Below are positions 53,628 to 60,771 of a stretch of 64,000 bases of DNA, in pieces. Below the pieces are notes generated by a model. That model did not search any database and was not told where the DNA came from. It saw only the letters and a list, made by a program, of their open reading frames with translations. Position numbers and translations under genes: made by a program. Every line of letters begins with the position of its first letter. Positions within the stretch are counted from its first letter, which is position 1. The stretch comes from Flavobacterium sp. 123 (lineage in GTDB: Bacteria; Bacteroidota; Bacteroidia; Flavobacteriales; Flavobacteriaceae): contig NZ_RBXD01000001.1 in the NCBI RefSeq assembly GCF_003634825.1, positions 2,130,501 through 2,194,500 of the forward strand. The letters run 5' to 3'.

Positions 53628-54431
53628 ATGGCAAGACAGAAAGGTGTTATCAAGTATGTTGGAACTCTTGGAGATATCCGACATTTTAAAATTAAAGGTC
53701 AAGAAGGCTACTTTGCCGGAATGGTTGGTGGTCCAACTGGTGACCAAGTACTCTCAGCTCCAGAGTTCGAAAGAACTCGTGAGAATATGAATGAATTTGG
53801 CGCTTGTGCCAAAGCAGGAAAATCAGTTCGAACTGGTTTATCTCAAGTGATGAAACAAATGGCCGACAGCCAAGTAACTGGAAGATTGACTTCTATTATG
53901 AAGAAAATCAACCTTGAAGACCAAACGGAAGCCAGAGGTTACCGTAAAATTGAAATCACAACACAAAGAAATTACTTAAAAGGTTTTGAGTTTGACAAAA
54001 ACTCTTCTTTCAATGGTATTTTCAATGCTCCTTACTCATTAACTCATACGGTTGATAGAGAAAGTGGCGAATTTGTAGTTCCTGATTTTAATCCAGCGAA
54101 TTTGGTTAATGCTCCATCTGGTGCAACTCACTTTCGTTTGATTAGTTCTCTTTCAGTAGTGAGTGATTTTGAATACAACGCTACCACTAACAGCTATGAT
54201 CCTATGGATGCAGCATTGAATGAGGTAAACGATATTCAATATAGTCCTTTCTTGGATTTGTACGCTCCAGTTCCTGCCACTACAATTACTGCAACTTTAC
54301 CTGGTGGAGTTCTACCAACGGTAAACACCACAGTTTTGCAGTGTATTGGAATTGAGTTCTACCAACAAGTGGGACCAAATTACTACTTGTTCTCCAGTGG
54401 TAATTGCTTGAAAGTTGAGGATGCTTTTTAG
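53628..54431 (+). CDS. Conserved hypothetical protein of a phage-like cassette
   Basis: A 267-aa soluble protein with no signal peptide or membrane helix. The start MARQKGVIKYVGTLGDIRHF (ATG 53628) is well placed after an A-rich leader. The N-terminal half has a charged, helical segment (about 35-110, with FERTRENMNEFGACAKAGK). The C-terminal half is beta-rich and ends in VGPNYYLFSSGNCLKVEDAF. I cannot assign a family; its first lines have a loose resemblance to DUF6266-type proteins of Bacteroidota. It forms a divergent pair with the SNase gene and precedes DUF5675 and two holin-sized proteins. Base composition is more even than in the core genes. Confidence 0.65.
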   Translation: MARQKGVIKYVGTLGDIRHFKIKGQEGYFAGMVGGPTGDQVLSAPEFERTRENMNEFGACAKAGKSVRTGLSQVMKQMADSQVTGRLTSIMKKINLEDQTEARGYRKIEITTQRNYLKGFEFDKNSSFNGIFNAPYSLTHTVDRESGEFVVPDFNPANLVNAPSGATHFRLISSLSVVSDFEYNATTNSYDPMDAALNEVNDIQYSPFLDLYAPVPATTITATLPGGVLPTVNTTVLQCIGIEFYQQVGPNYYLFSSGNCLKVEDAF

Positions 54432-54443
54432 AAAAACCTTCCG

Positions 54444-54475
54444 AAAATCCCTCACCAAAAGTGAGGGATTTTTTG
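54444..54475 (+). terminator. Rho-independent terminator
   Basis: Stem AAAATCCCTCAC with its perfect complement, a 5-nt loop and a T-run. It lies between the 267-aa gene and the DUF5675 gene. Confidence 0.87.
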
Positions 54476-54499
54476 TTTAATCTCCAATCTATTAAGACT

Positions 54500-54952
54500 A
54501 TGGAAAGCAAAATAATAAGAGTAGCCCAGGGCAAAGAAAGCACATTGAGCCAGCTATACATTAACGGAATATTTTAATGCTATTTGTTAGAGGATAAAAT
54601 TAGAGAAGTAAAAATAGCTTCTCAAACTGCCATTCCAAAAGGTGTTTTTAATTTGAAGTTGAACACTCACGGAGCTAAAAATGTGGATTACAAAAAAGCA
54701 TTTGGAAAGCTTCACGAAGGAATGATTGAAATTACTGGTTTGCCAAATTTCAGCTTTGTTTATATCCATACCGGAAATACTATCAAAGAAACTGCCGGGT
54801 GTCCGCTTTGTGGTTTTGGTTTCCAATTCGTTGATGGCAATTTTCAAGTTACTCAAAGTGTTGCAGCTTACAAAATGATTTATCCAAAATTAGTAGCACT
54901 GGCAAAAGTTGAAAACAATGTAATAACTATTGAAAATAATTTTCAATTCTAA
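54500..54952 (+). pseudogene. DUF5675 family gene interrupted by an in-frame TAA
   Basis: From ATG 54500 the frame reads 25 codons with the start of a DUF5675 domain (KESTLSQLYINGIF), then TAA at 54575-54577. The same frame goes on without further stops (CYLLEDKIREVKI, then HTGNTIKETAGCPLCGFGF) to 54952. The two parts join as one normal-length domain of about 150 aa. A downstream start at TTG 54584 would give a protein lacking its first strands. DUF5675 proteins sit in phage and prophage clusters and resemble lysis- or tail-associated modules. Readthrough, reinitiation, sequencing error and decay are all possible. Confidence 0.7.
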
Positions 54953-54964
54953 AAAGGCCAAAAA

Positions 54965-55228
54965 ATGGAAAACATCAACATCATCGCCACACTTTTTGGA
55001 ACGTTAATCACCTTGTTACTCTCGATTGTGGCTTATTTTATCAAGCAATTACACACTGATTTCAAGAGTATGGAGAAAGATTTGATTGAAGTAAAAACGA
55101 TGGCTTTAATCATCAAAACCGAGTTCAAAAGTGGCAACGATTTATTGAACCAGAAAGTAGAATACATCGAAAAAAGAGTATACAATTTAGAATTATCAAT
55201 TTTTAAAAATCCAGATTATGAAAAATAA
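54965..55228 (+). CDS. Holin-like single-span membrane protein with coiled coil
   Basis: An 87-aa protein. One N-terminal transmembrane helix (about 6-25) is followed by a charged coiled-coil region (about 30-80: DFKSMEKDLIEVKTMALI, NQKVEYIEKRVYNLEL). This is the layout of small phage membrane proteins such as the BhlA/XhlA type haemolysin/holin group. The gene overlaps the next one by 11 nt. The DUF5675 gene lies 12 nt upstream. Confidence 0.6.
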   Translation: MENINIIATLFGTLITLLLSIVAYFIKQLHTDFKSMEKDLIEVKTMALIIKTEFKSGNDLLNQKVEYIEKRVYNLELSIFKNPDYEK

Positions 55229-55460
55229 CAAAATGAATTTAGTAGAAAGAACCTTGGCGCCAACTCCAAAATGGTTTAAAATTTTGAGAACTGTTGGAAT
55301 TGCTTTGGCTTCCGTTGGTGGAATTATCATCGCTTCGCCTATTGCCTTACCTGTTGGATTGGTTTCGGCTGCTGGTTACTTGGTTCTGGGTGGTAGTATT
55401 ATTTCAGTAGTTTCTCAAACTGCTGTAAAATCGGAAGAAGAACCTAAAGCAAACCCTTAA
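55218..55460 (+). CDS. Holin-like two-helix membrane protein
   Basis: An 80-aa protein with a short amphipathic N-terminus (WFKILR) and two glycine-rich transmembrane helices (about 24-44 and 48-66), then a polar tail (KSEEEPKANP). No family is recognised. Its size and helix pair resemble phage holins. It overlaps the preceding gene by 11 nt and is followed by a terminator, so these two small genes and DUF5675 end one operon. Confidence 0.6.
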   Translation: MKNNKMNLVERTLAPTPKWFKILRTVGIALASVGGIIIASPIALPVGLVSAAGYLVLGGSIISVVSQTAVKSEEEPKANP

Positions 55461-55481
55461 AAACGGTTAATAACCACCTCG

Positions 55482-55509
55482 AAAGCTCCATTTATTGGAG
55501 CTTTTTTTG
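55482..55509 (+). terminator. Rho-independent terminator
   Basis: Stem AAAGCTCC with its complement, a 7-nt loop and seven T residues. It lies 22 nt after the last holin-like gene. Confidence 0.85.
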
Positions 55510-55611
55510 TTTTTAGCAGTCAATAAAAGTAGATTGCTTTGCTTTTCTTCGATTTATTTAAGTGGTGCAATCATATTGCACTTATGCGTTGGTTTGCTTG
55601 GGAATAAGGCG

Positions 55612-55643
55612 CAATCAATCCTAGTCCATTTGGACCAGGATTG
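55612..55643. repeat. Near-perfect palindrome after the phage-like cassette
   Basis: ATCAATCCTAGTCC and GGACCAGGATTGAT pair around a central ATTT (one mismatch). T-rich sequence follows on the plus side only. It could serve as a second terminator for the cassette or as a protein-binding site, and lies next to the stop codon of the leftward DUF6943-like gene. Confidence 0.6.
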
Positions 55644-55645
55644 AT

Positions 55646-56068
55646 TTATTTTCTACAATAACGGTATAAAATGGCTCTACGAATGTCATTTATGAGCATC
55701 ATATCCTCTTTGTACTGTTTTTCTTTTTTCTCCAAAAGTTTGAGAGGTGCAACATTTTTTTGGTGCTGCTCGTGTTCCACGATCATTAAACTGGCTTGTG
55801 GATTGAATTGTTTTTTGAAATCTGGAAGACGCAAAAACGAAATAACAGAACCTACTAAATACTGATGCCAGAATTTTGTTTGCCATAAACTATAAGCAAT
55901 GAAAAAAAGGCTTTCGCAGTCCTCTTCATTTGAAAAAATGATTACAAAGCTGTTAGTAAATGGCGTTTTTTGTGGCTTTCCGCTGTTCATCCCCTTGTTA
56001 AGTATGAATAAATGGGGTTTTGTGTAAACGGTGTCTTTTCGGTGGGTCTTGATGATGAAATTTAGCAT
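55646..56068 (-). CDS. DUF6943-like protein of mobile elements
   Basis: A 140-aa soluble protein. It starts MLNFIIKTHRKDTVYTKPHL and contains FILNKGMNSGKPQKTPFTNS, AYSLWQTKFWHQYLVGSVIS and FLRLPDFKKQF. Combined with a basic, Glu/Lys-rich C-terminus (about 105-140), this resembles DUF6943 proteins from conjugative and integrative elements of Bacteroidota. The identity is recalled from pattern, not searched. It reads away from the hairpin-rich field on its right, which is its upstream region. Confidence 0.62.
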   Translation of the reverse strand: MLNFIIKTHRKDTVYTKPHLFILNKGMNSGKPQKTPFTNSFVIIFSNEEDCESLFFIAYSLWQTKFWHQYLVGSVISFLRLPDFKKQFNPQASLMIVEHEQHQKNVAPLKLLEKKEKQYKEDMMLINDIRRAILYRYCRK

Positions 56069-56189
56069 AACATTCGGCTTTAAAAATGGGTTAGATTTTC
56101 AATTTTCCACAGGGTTTCGGTTGAAAGACCAATGTGCTTCGCTACGCTCCGCCCATTAAATTTTTCAAAAGAAAAAAAAGGAAAAAAAA

Positions 56190-56388
56190 GAAAGCCATTC
56201 GTTCAAGTGGAAGGTTTCAAAAAAGCAAGTTTTTTTGATAAAATACTACCCGATACATCATCGGAAGTATGGTCGTGAAGGTTGAACAAAGTGTTGTTGC
56301 GAACCGTTATGGGTGGAGATTTTATCAAAAACCGGAGGCTTGAACTTGCTTTTTTGTAAACCTGGAACTTACCTTTGCCTTCTTTTTT
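56190..56388. repeat. Long imperfect hairpin 1
   Basis: Two blocks pair across a 60-nt centre. GGTTTCAAAAAAGCAAGT (56213-56230) pairs with ACTTGCTTTTTTGTAAACC (56344-56362). TTTTTGATAAAAT-x-ctaccc (56232-56251) pairs with the segment at 56311-56331. Further A/T-rich pairing continues outward to the edges. The middle (about 56252-56310) carries short GC-richer text without a clear stem. No supported gene overlaps it. Confidence 0.7.
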
Positions 56389-56500
56389 TTATTTTTTGTT
56401 TTGATTTCGTTTACCAATCGTCATAGTATAATCGGAAGGTTTTTGAGGGAAAGGGAGTTGACTTGGAATAGAGTGGTTTTCGGAAAGTGTGTGGATTTTA

Positions 56501-56549
56501 AAAACAGAAAAAAGAAATATCAAATTCATTCCTATTATTTTTCTGTTTT
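56501..56549. repeat. Hairpin 2
   Basis: AAAACAGAAAAA and its complement TTTTTCTGTTTT flank a 24-nt loop. It lies 24 nt before hairpin 3, in a stretch without genes. Confidence 0.6.
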
Positions 56550-56573
56550 GAAAATCAATACTCTTTCTTGGAC

Positions 56574-56663
56574 TTGATTTTGTGGGTATTGAAAATCACT
56601 TTACTGAGTTTTTCAATTTTATAGTACAGGTTTTCAAGTGATTTTCAATACTTACAAAAACAA
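56574..56663. repeat. Hairpin 3
   Basis: The arms 56574-56601 (TTGATTTTGTGGGTATTGAA and eight more bases) and 56636-56663 pair over about 26 of 28 positions around a 34-nt loop. The block TATTGAAAATCACTT is perfectly complemented. The two internal differences would be G.U pairs in plus-strand RNA. It is homologous to hairpin 5. Confidence 0.75.
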
Positions 56664-56695
56664 TGAAAAAATAATACCTAGTGCGATGGGGCAGT

Positions 56696-56900
56696 AGCGC
56701 AGGCAAGTGTGTGGTTTTTTATTTGCTTACTGGGGTGTTTTTGATTGCTTTTGTGGAAAAGTCGATGCCATAGACTTGAAAGAAAGACAATGCTTCGGGC
56801 TGGTCAACTTTATATTTAGGAACGGTATGGCATCGGCTTTTCCGCTGAAGCAATTACTTCGGGTTTTCTGGCAAATAAAAAACCACACTCTTGCTGGCTT
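56696..56900. repeat. Long hairpin 4 (about 200 nt)
   Basis: The arms run at about 56699-56770 and 56826-56900 with a 55-nt loop. The outer block GTGTGGTTTTTTATTTGC is perfectly complementary (18 bp). An internal loop of 16-17 nt follows, then an inner block GGAAAAGYCGATGCCATA. ORFs that cross it are by-products of the paired arms. Several mismatches are G.U in plus-strand RNA. Confidence 0.75.
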
Positions 56901-56903
56901 CTA

Positions 56904-56994
56904 TTGATTTTGTGGGTGTTGCAAATTGCTTATTCCTATGTCGTGAATGTTAGAAATGGAGTTGATAAGCGGTTTGCAATACGCACAAAAACAA
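56904..56994. repeat. Hairpin 5, homologous to hairpin 3
   Basis: The arms 56904-56932 and 56967-56994 share with hairpin 3 the outer text TTGATTTTGTGGG and the final ACAAAAACAA. They differ in the middle (TGTTGCAAATTGCTTA against TATTGAAAATCACTT) while still pairing. Three differences between the arms are G.U pairs in plus-strand RNA. Confidence 0.75.
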
Positions 56995-57220
56995 TGCAAA
57001 TACTTACCGATTTAAACACAAAGTTGCTAAAAACAGGTTACGTAAACGTTCTTGAAAGCAATGATAACCGTAAAGTTTCCTTTGAAATTGCGAAGGTTCT
57101 TAAAGACAGTGGCGAAGGGCAGCATTTTTTATTGCAGGCCGGTGCGAGGAAGCAATTAAAAATGTTGTCCTGGAGCCACTGGCAAGCGCGTTGGGTGTGG
57201 CGGCTGTTTTACATAAATGA
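56994..57220 (+). pseudogene. Short composite ORF joined by a -1 slippery site
   Basis: ATG 56994 opens 45 codons (start MQILTDLNTKLLKTGYVNVL) up to CAT-TTT-TTA at 57123-57131. The heptamer T TTT TTA is a classical -1 slippery sequence. In the -1 frame the protein-like text FIAGRCEEAIKNVVLEPLAS continues to TGA at 57218-57220, giving about 75 aa in total. The zero frame instead runs on into the Fic gene with low-complexity text. It may be a programmed frameshift, a decayed fragment or a homopolymer error. No family is recognised. Confidence 0.45.
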
Positions 57221-57307
57221 TATTATAGCTTCATTGCAAAAACCAAAAAAACAATATAAAAGCTTTGTAATGAACTATAATACTCAATTATGTAACACAG
57301 CTTGGGG

Positions 57308-57377
57308 AAAAAAATTACTGGCGCGAGTCACGCAGTGTACGTGTTTTTGTTCAAAAACCGTGACAGTAATTTTTTTT
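57308..57377. repeat. Hairpin 6
   Basis: AAAAAAATTACT pairs with AGTAATTTTTTT, and inside it GTCACG (57327-57332) pairs with CGTGAC (57359-57364), with a 7-nt bulge. Another small hairpin, TTGGCA...TGCCAA, follows at 57384-57401. Confidence 0.65.
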
Positions 57378-57448
57378 GGAGCGTTGGCAAAGGAGTGCCA
57401 ATCGAAGGGTAAAATGCCTTTCTTTATTATTTGGGTTTTGTTTGGCTT

Positions 57449-58933
57449 TTATTGCAATGGAATTATTTTCAGTTTTGCTTCTTCGTGTTCTTTGAAGGCA
57501 TTGCTTAGTGTTAAATGATTTTCTAATGCTTGCATATCGCTTGCTAGGAGTGAAGCACTGAATTCTTGTGCTCTTTGCAACATTCTGATATAGGCCGCCG
57601 GATCATAGTTTCTTGTTAGTCTTCTTAATGCTCCTAAATAGTCATCGCGATACACTGTTGGAATTATGATTCGAGTTTGGTTTGCTTTTACTAATTCGGC
57701 ATTCATCATTACTCTTGCAATTCTTCCATTTCCATCCAAGAATGGATGTATTTCGCTTATCATAAACATAATATATGCTGCTTTTGCGAATGGTTCTTGC
57801 AGTGCTTGGTAGTAATCAAATCCTTTTATTATTGTTCCTCTAACTAAGGTATGGTCAACAAAATGTGTTTCGCCTGCCCGGTTGTTTTTGTCTTTGAATT
57901 GCCCTGGTTTTTTTGAGGTTCTTGCTCCTAAAAGTATTTGATGCCTGTATTGTAGTATGTTCAGTAATTCATCGGGATTTGAAGGTGTTGTACTCATTTC
58001 CGTTTGATTACTAACTAATCTGTAGGTTCCTAATATGTCGTGTGAATCTTCATCTCGATTTGGAATTGGTGTTTCGGTTTGAATGATGCTTTTGGCTTCT
58101 TCTATTTCGAAAATAGTTCCTTCGATATAGTTTGAAAAATAGGCTTCAAAGAAGGCGAAATTTCGAAAGGCATTGGTTTCTTTATTCCTATCTTGACTTT
58201 CTTTATAAGGTTGCTGTTGCAGTTCTACAAACAGTTTTTCGAATAATTCTAAACGGTGTTTGTCGTAAGGGTTTCCTAAAGCTCTGGCTACTGCCAATGG
58301 CGATGTGAGTATTTTGGAAGGTTTTGTAGTGAGTAAGGCACTGATTAGTTTGTTGAGTTTGTCAAATTCGGTTTGCATTCCTAATTTGTTGGCAATTTCT
58401 CTTGCTTTGTCCCGAAATTGGTTTAGTCCTTCTTCTCCTTTTACTTGTACTATTTGTTCTAATTTATTTTCGATTTCCGGGAGGGTAATCGTTTTGGATG
58501 TTGGTCCAATTTGGCGAGAAGATTGTAGGTTTTCTAAAAAAGCTCTTTCTTGTTGTGCTACAAATAATTCTCCCGAAAAGGGATTGTCTCCTTCTATTGC
58601 CGGTAGTCCTTCCATAAAGCGGATGGTTATTCCTGGCAGTTCAATTTTCTTGGTATATGTATAAGTTACAAATATTTGATTTGCTGTTGTTGGTTTGAAT
58701 TCTAAGGCGGAACGGTGACTTAATACTGCACCTGGATACAGTTTTCCAAGAATGGTAAAAATATTTCTTCTAATAATAATCTCTTCTGATTCATTTAAAT
58801 TTGAAGTATAGATACGAGGAGCAATTTTTTTTATTTGCCCTGTTTCTTCCAGTTTTCCTAATTGTCTGCTTATTGCTGTATCGCTTGAAGCAAAAATTAC
58901 TTCCTGAAGGTGAATTGGGATGTTATTTTCCAT
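57449..58933 (-). CDS. Fic family AMP-transferase with N-terminal AbiEi-antitoxin-like region
   Basis: A 494-aa protein. Residues 5-40 form a winged-helix-like unit (DTAISRQLGKLEETGQIKKI). Residues 41-138 read like the AbiEi antitoxin domain (APRIYTS, GKLYPGAVLSHRSALEF, and ELFVAQQERAFLENL). The Fic domain holds the inhibitory motif SNYIEG (267-272, class II form S/TxxxEG) and the catalytic motif HPFLDGNGRIAR (His396 to Arg407). It should transfer AMP from ATP to a protein target, with the inhibitory helix restraining activity. Upstream (58926-59117) lies a six-copy operator-like array, suggesting autorepression by the N-terminal unit. Confidence 0.88.
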   Translation of the reverse strand: MENNIPIHLQEVIFASSDTAISRQLGKLEETGQIKKIAPRIYTSNLNESEEIIIRRNIFTILGKLYPGAVLSHRSALEFKPTTANQIFVTYTYTKKIELPGITIRFMEGLPAIEGDNPFSGELFVAQQERAFLENLQSSRQIGPTSKTITLPEIENKLEQIVQVKGEEGLNQFRDKAREIANKLGMQTEFDKLNKLISALLTTKPSKILTSPLAVARALGNPYDKHRLELFEKLFVELQQQPYKESQDRNKETNAFRNFAFFEAYFSNYIEGTIFEIEEAKSIIQTETPIPNRDEDSHDILGTYRLVSNQTEMSTTPSNPDELLNILQYRHQILLGARTSKKPGQFKDKNNRAGETHFVDHTLVRGTIIKGFDYYQALQEPFAKAAYIMFMISEIHPFLDGNGRIARVMMNAELVKANQTRIIIPTVYRDDYLGALRRLTRNYDPAAYIRMLQRAQEFSASLLASDMQALENHLTLSNAFKEHEEAKLKIIPLQ

Positions 58934-59117
58934 TAGAAATGCTTTTATACTTCAAAAATAGCTAATAATTTCCAGTAAAGCACTATTTAACGCAAATATT
59001 TTCCATTATAAAGCTATTAAGGTCTTTTTGTGTTTTCCACTAAAAGGGTGTTTTAATGAATAAATACAAACGATTTTCCAGTAAAGTCTATTTTCTAACA
59101 ATAATTTTCCAGTAAAA
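58926..59117 (-). promoter_or_regulatory. Operator-like array of six TTTTCCA-nTAAA repeats
   Basis: On the plus strand TTTTCCANTAAA-like copies start at 58926, 58968, 58999, 59033, 59074 and 59105. The steps are 42, 31, 34, 41 and 31 nt, close to three or four helical turns. The first copy overlaps the Fic start codon; the second has ATTTCC. All six read in the same direction. The position between an upstream stop and the Fic ATG is right for a multi-site operator. Confidence 0.75.
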
Positions 59118-59155
59118 CACGCTGTTTTTATTTATTTCGATACAAATAACAGTAA

Positions 59156-59476
59156 TTAGTACTTTCTTGGATGTTTTCTTATGTATTCATTTGCTGCCTT
59201 ATCTATGTCATACCCAGTATTTACCTTGGTAGAAAATATCCATTCATTAATTTCGTCTCTTTTAAAATACAGTCTTTTGCCATTTTTATAATGAGGGATT
59301 GAACCTTCAGAAGTAAATTTATAGATAGCTGATGGGCTTGTTTTTATGTATGCTGATAAAGCTTTTATATCCATTGGATCGTTTGTCTGTGCTAAAGGAC
59401 CGTTGGCACTTAATTGTTCGATAGTTTTTTCTATGCGGTCCAGTCTTTCTAAAATAATTTCAAAAGGATTTTCCAT
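59156..59476 (-). CDS. Excisionase-like helix-turn-helix protein
   Basis: A 106-aa protein starting at 59476 (MENPFEIILERLDRIEKTIE). A short N-terminal coiled coil precedes an HTH_17/MerR-like excisionase domain (about 38-95), with MDIKALSAYIKTSPSAIYKF and HYKNGKRLYFKRDEINEW. Such proteins are recombination directionality factors or DNA-binding regulators of integrated elements. It follows the 376-residue gene by 25 nt in the same direction. Confidence 0.83.
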   Translation of the reverse strand: MENPFEIILERLDRIEKTIEQLSANGPLAQTNDPMDIKALSAYIKTSPSAIYKFTSEGSIPHYKNGKRLYFKRDEINEWIFSTKVNTGYDIDKAANEYIRKHPRKY

Positions 59477-59501
59477 TTTTACTATACTTATGATTATTAT
59501 T

Positions 59502-60629
59502 CTACCGGAAATAATAGTTTGTTTTTTTAGGGTTTTCAATTTCATCAATATCATTGTCATTTAATAACTCATCTTGTTTCGCTGAAGTAGGATCTATCCA
59601 ATCTGCTTTGTCATAAGCCCATTTTATCCAATCTTTGAGTTCTGCTGTGAGATTGTTTTCTGTGATTGCTTTTTGTTCTGTGGCTTTAATGAAATTTCTA
59701 TACATAGTTGCTTTATCGAATTTTTTAGCATCTGAAAAAAGTTTCCTGGTTTTGACTACTTCCTTCTCTTTTCGAGCTTCAAAAATCTTTCTTATTCGTT
59801 CTTCTTCTGCTCTTCTAATATCACTTAATCTACATTCTTCTCGCCATTCTAATTCTTTTAGTGCATCCAGTTCAATTTTGGCAACCACTTTGGACAATCT
59901 GTTTTCTAATTTAGTAGCACCATCTACCCATTCTTTTGCACGAAAACTTTCTCCAATTTGAAGAATTAAAATACCCGTTGGTATATATGTTGCCGTTTCA
60001 TATATTTTATCAGAAAGAATTCTTTTTGTTTTTTCTCTTATGTTCCAGCTAAATTCAACATCATAAGCTACTATTTTAGGACCATAATTATTTATGTCTC
60101 TACGGAAAGAATGGCCACGATGCCTTAATAGTTTAATGAAACTATCCATTATATTTAATGCTCGATTATAATTGGCTTCTTCTACATAAATATGTACAGT
60201 ATCCAATTTATCGTTTCTAACAAAATCTTTATTTTTTCTACTTTGATGATAGCTTTTAGTATTCTGAATTAAGATATCTGGCTTTGTTAATTTTTCAGGA
60301 ACTATTAATGGTGCTTTTGGATCACTCTCAATTTCTTTGGTTCTTATGGTTAAAGGTGTCTGGTCTACATTAATTTGATTGCCTTCTTTCCTAATTGTTA
60401 AAACGATTTTGTCAACAACAGCAAAGACTGGATTGAGCTTCTCTTTTTTAAACTTTTTATTGAATTTGAGTTTTGACCAATAACTCCCATCAGGCATAGG
60501 GACTTCATATTGTTTGCACAATTTTTTTATTCCGTCATTTGTATATGCATACTGCTGTGTCAACTTTGAAAGTGTTGTTGACCATACTATGTCGTATAAT
60601 TCTTTTCTAGTTAATTCGATAGTTTCCAT
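59502..60629 (-). CDS. Conserved hypothetical protein with N-terminal HTH-like segment
   Basis: A 375-aa soluble protein. The start at ATG 60629 has AGAGG about 10 nt upstream; a GTG three codons further out is less likely. The N-terminus (TRKELYDIVWSTTLSKLTQQY, then GIKKLCKQYEVPMPDGSYWSKL) recurs in many bacterial mobile-element proteins and looks like a helix-turn-helix. The central part is mixed alpha/beta. Residues about 250-320 are a highly charged coiled coil (EERIRKIFEARKEKEVVKTR). The function is unknown. Confidence 0.75.
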   Translation of the reverse strand: METIELTRKELYDIVWSTTLSKLTQQYAYTNDGIKKLCKQYEVPMPDGSYWSKLKFNKKFKKEKLNPVFAVVDKIVLTIRKEGNQINVDQTPLTIRTKEIESDPKAPLIVPEKLTKPDILIQNTKSYHQSRKNKDFVRNDKLDTVHIYVEEANYNRALNIMDSFIKLLRHRGHSFRRDINNYGPKIVAYDVEFSWNIREKTKRILSDKIYETATYIPTGILILQIGESFRAKEWVDGATKLENRLSKVVAKIELDALKELEWREECRLSDIRRAEEERIRKIFEARKEKEVVKTRKLFSDAKKFDKATMYRNFIKATEQKAITENNLTAELKDWIKWAYDKADWIDPTSAKQDELLNDNDIDEIENPKKTNYYFR

Positions 60630-60771
60630 AAAAAACACCTCTTTAAAAATCAGAATTAAAGGTACAAAATGTTGTTTAAAAAATGAAATTAGCGAAATGA
60701 AGCAAACAAAGATGTGAGTTTAGGAATACTTGGACTAAACGAGGATTTTGTGCAGGTGAATGAGATAATGA

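Noticed and set aside
56707..56907. A 66-aa plus-strand frame in the hairpin field
   Set aside because: It reads through both arms of hairpin 4 and has no coherent protein features.
57221..57518. Continuation of the zero-frame ORF from 56994 to 57518
   Set aside because: After the slippery site this frame turns to low-complexity text, crosses hairpin 6 and overlaps the end of the Fic gene. The -1 continuation to 57220 is better.
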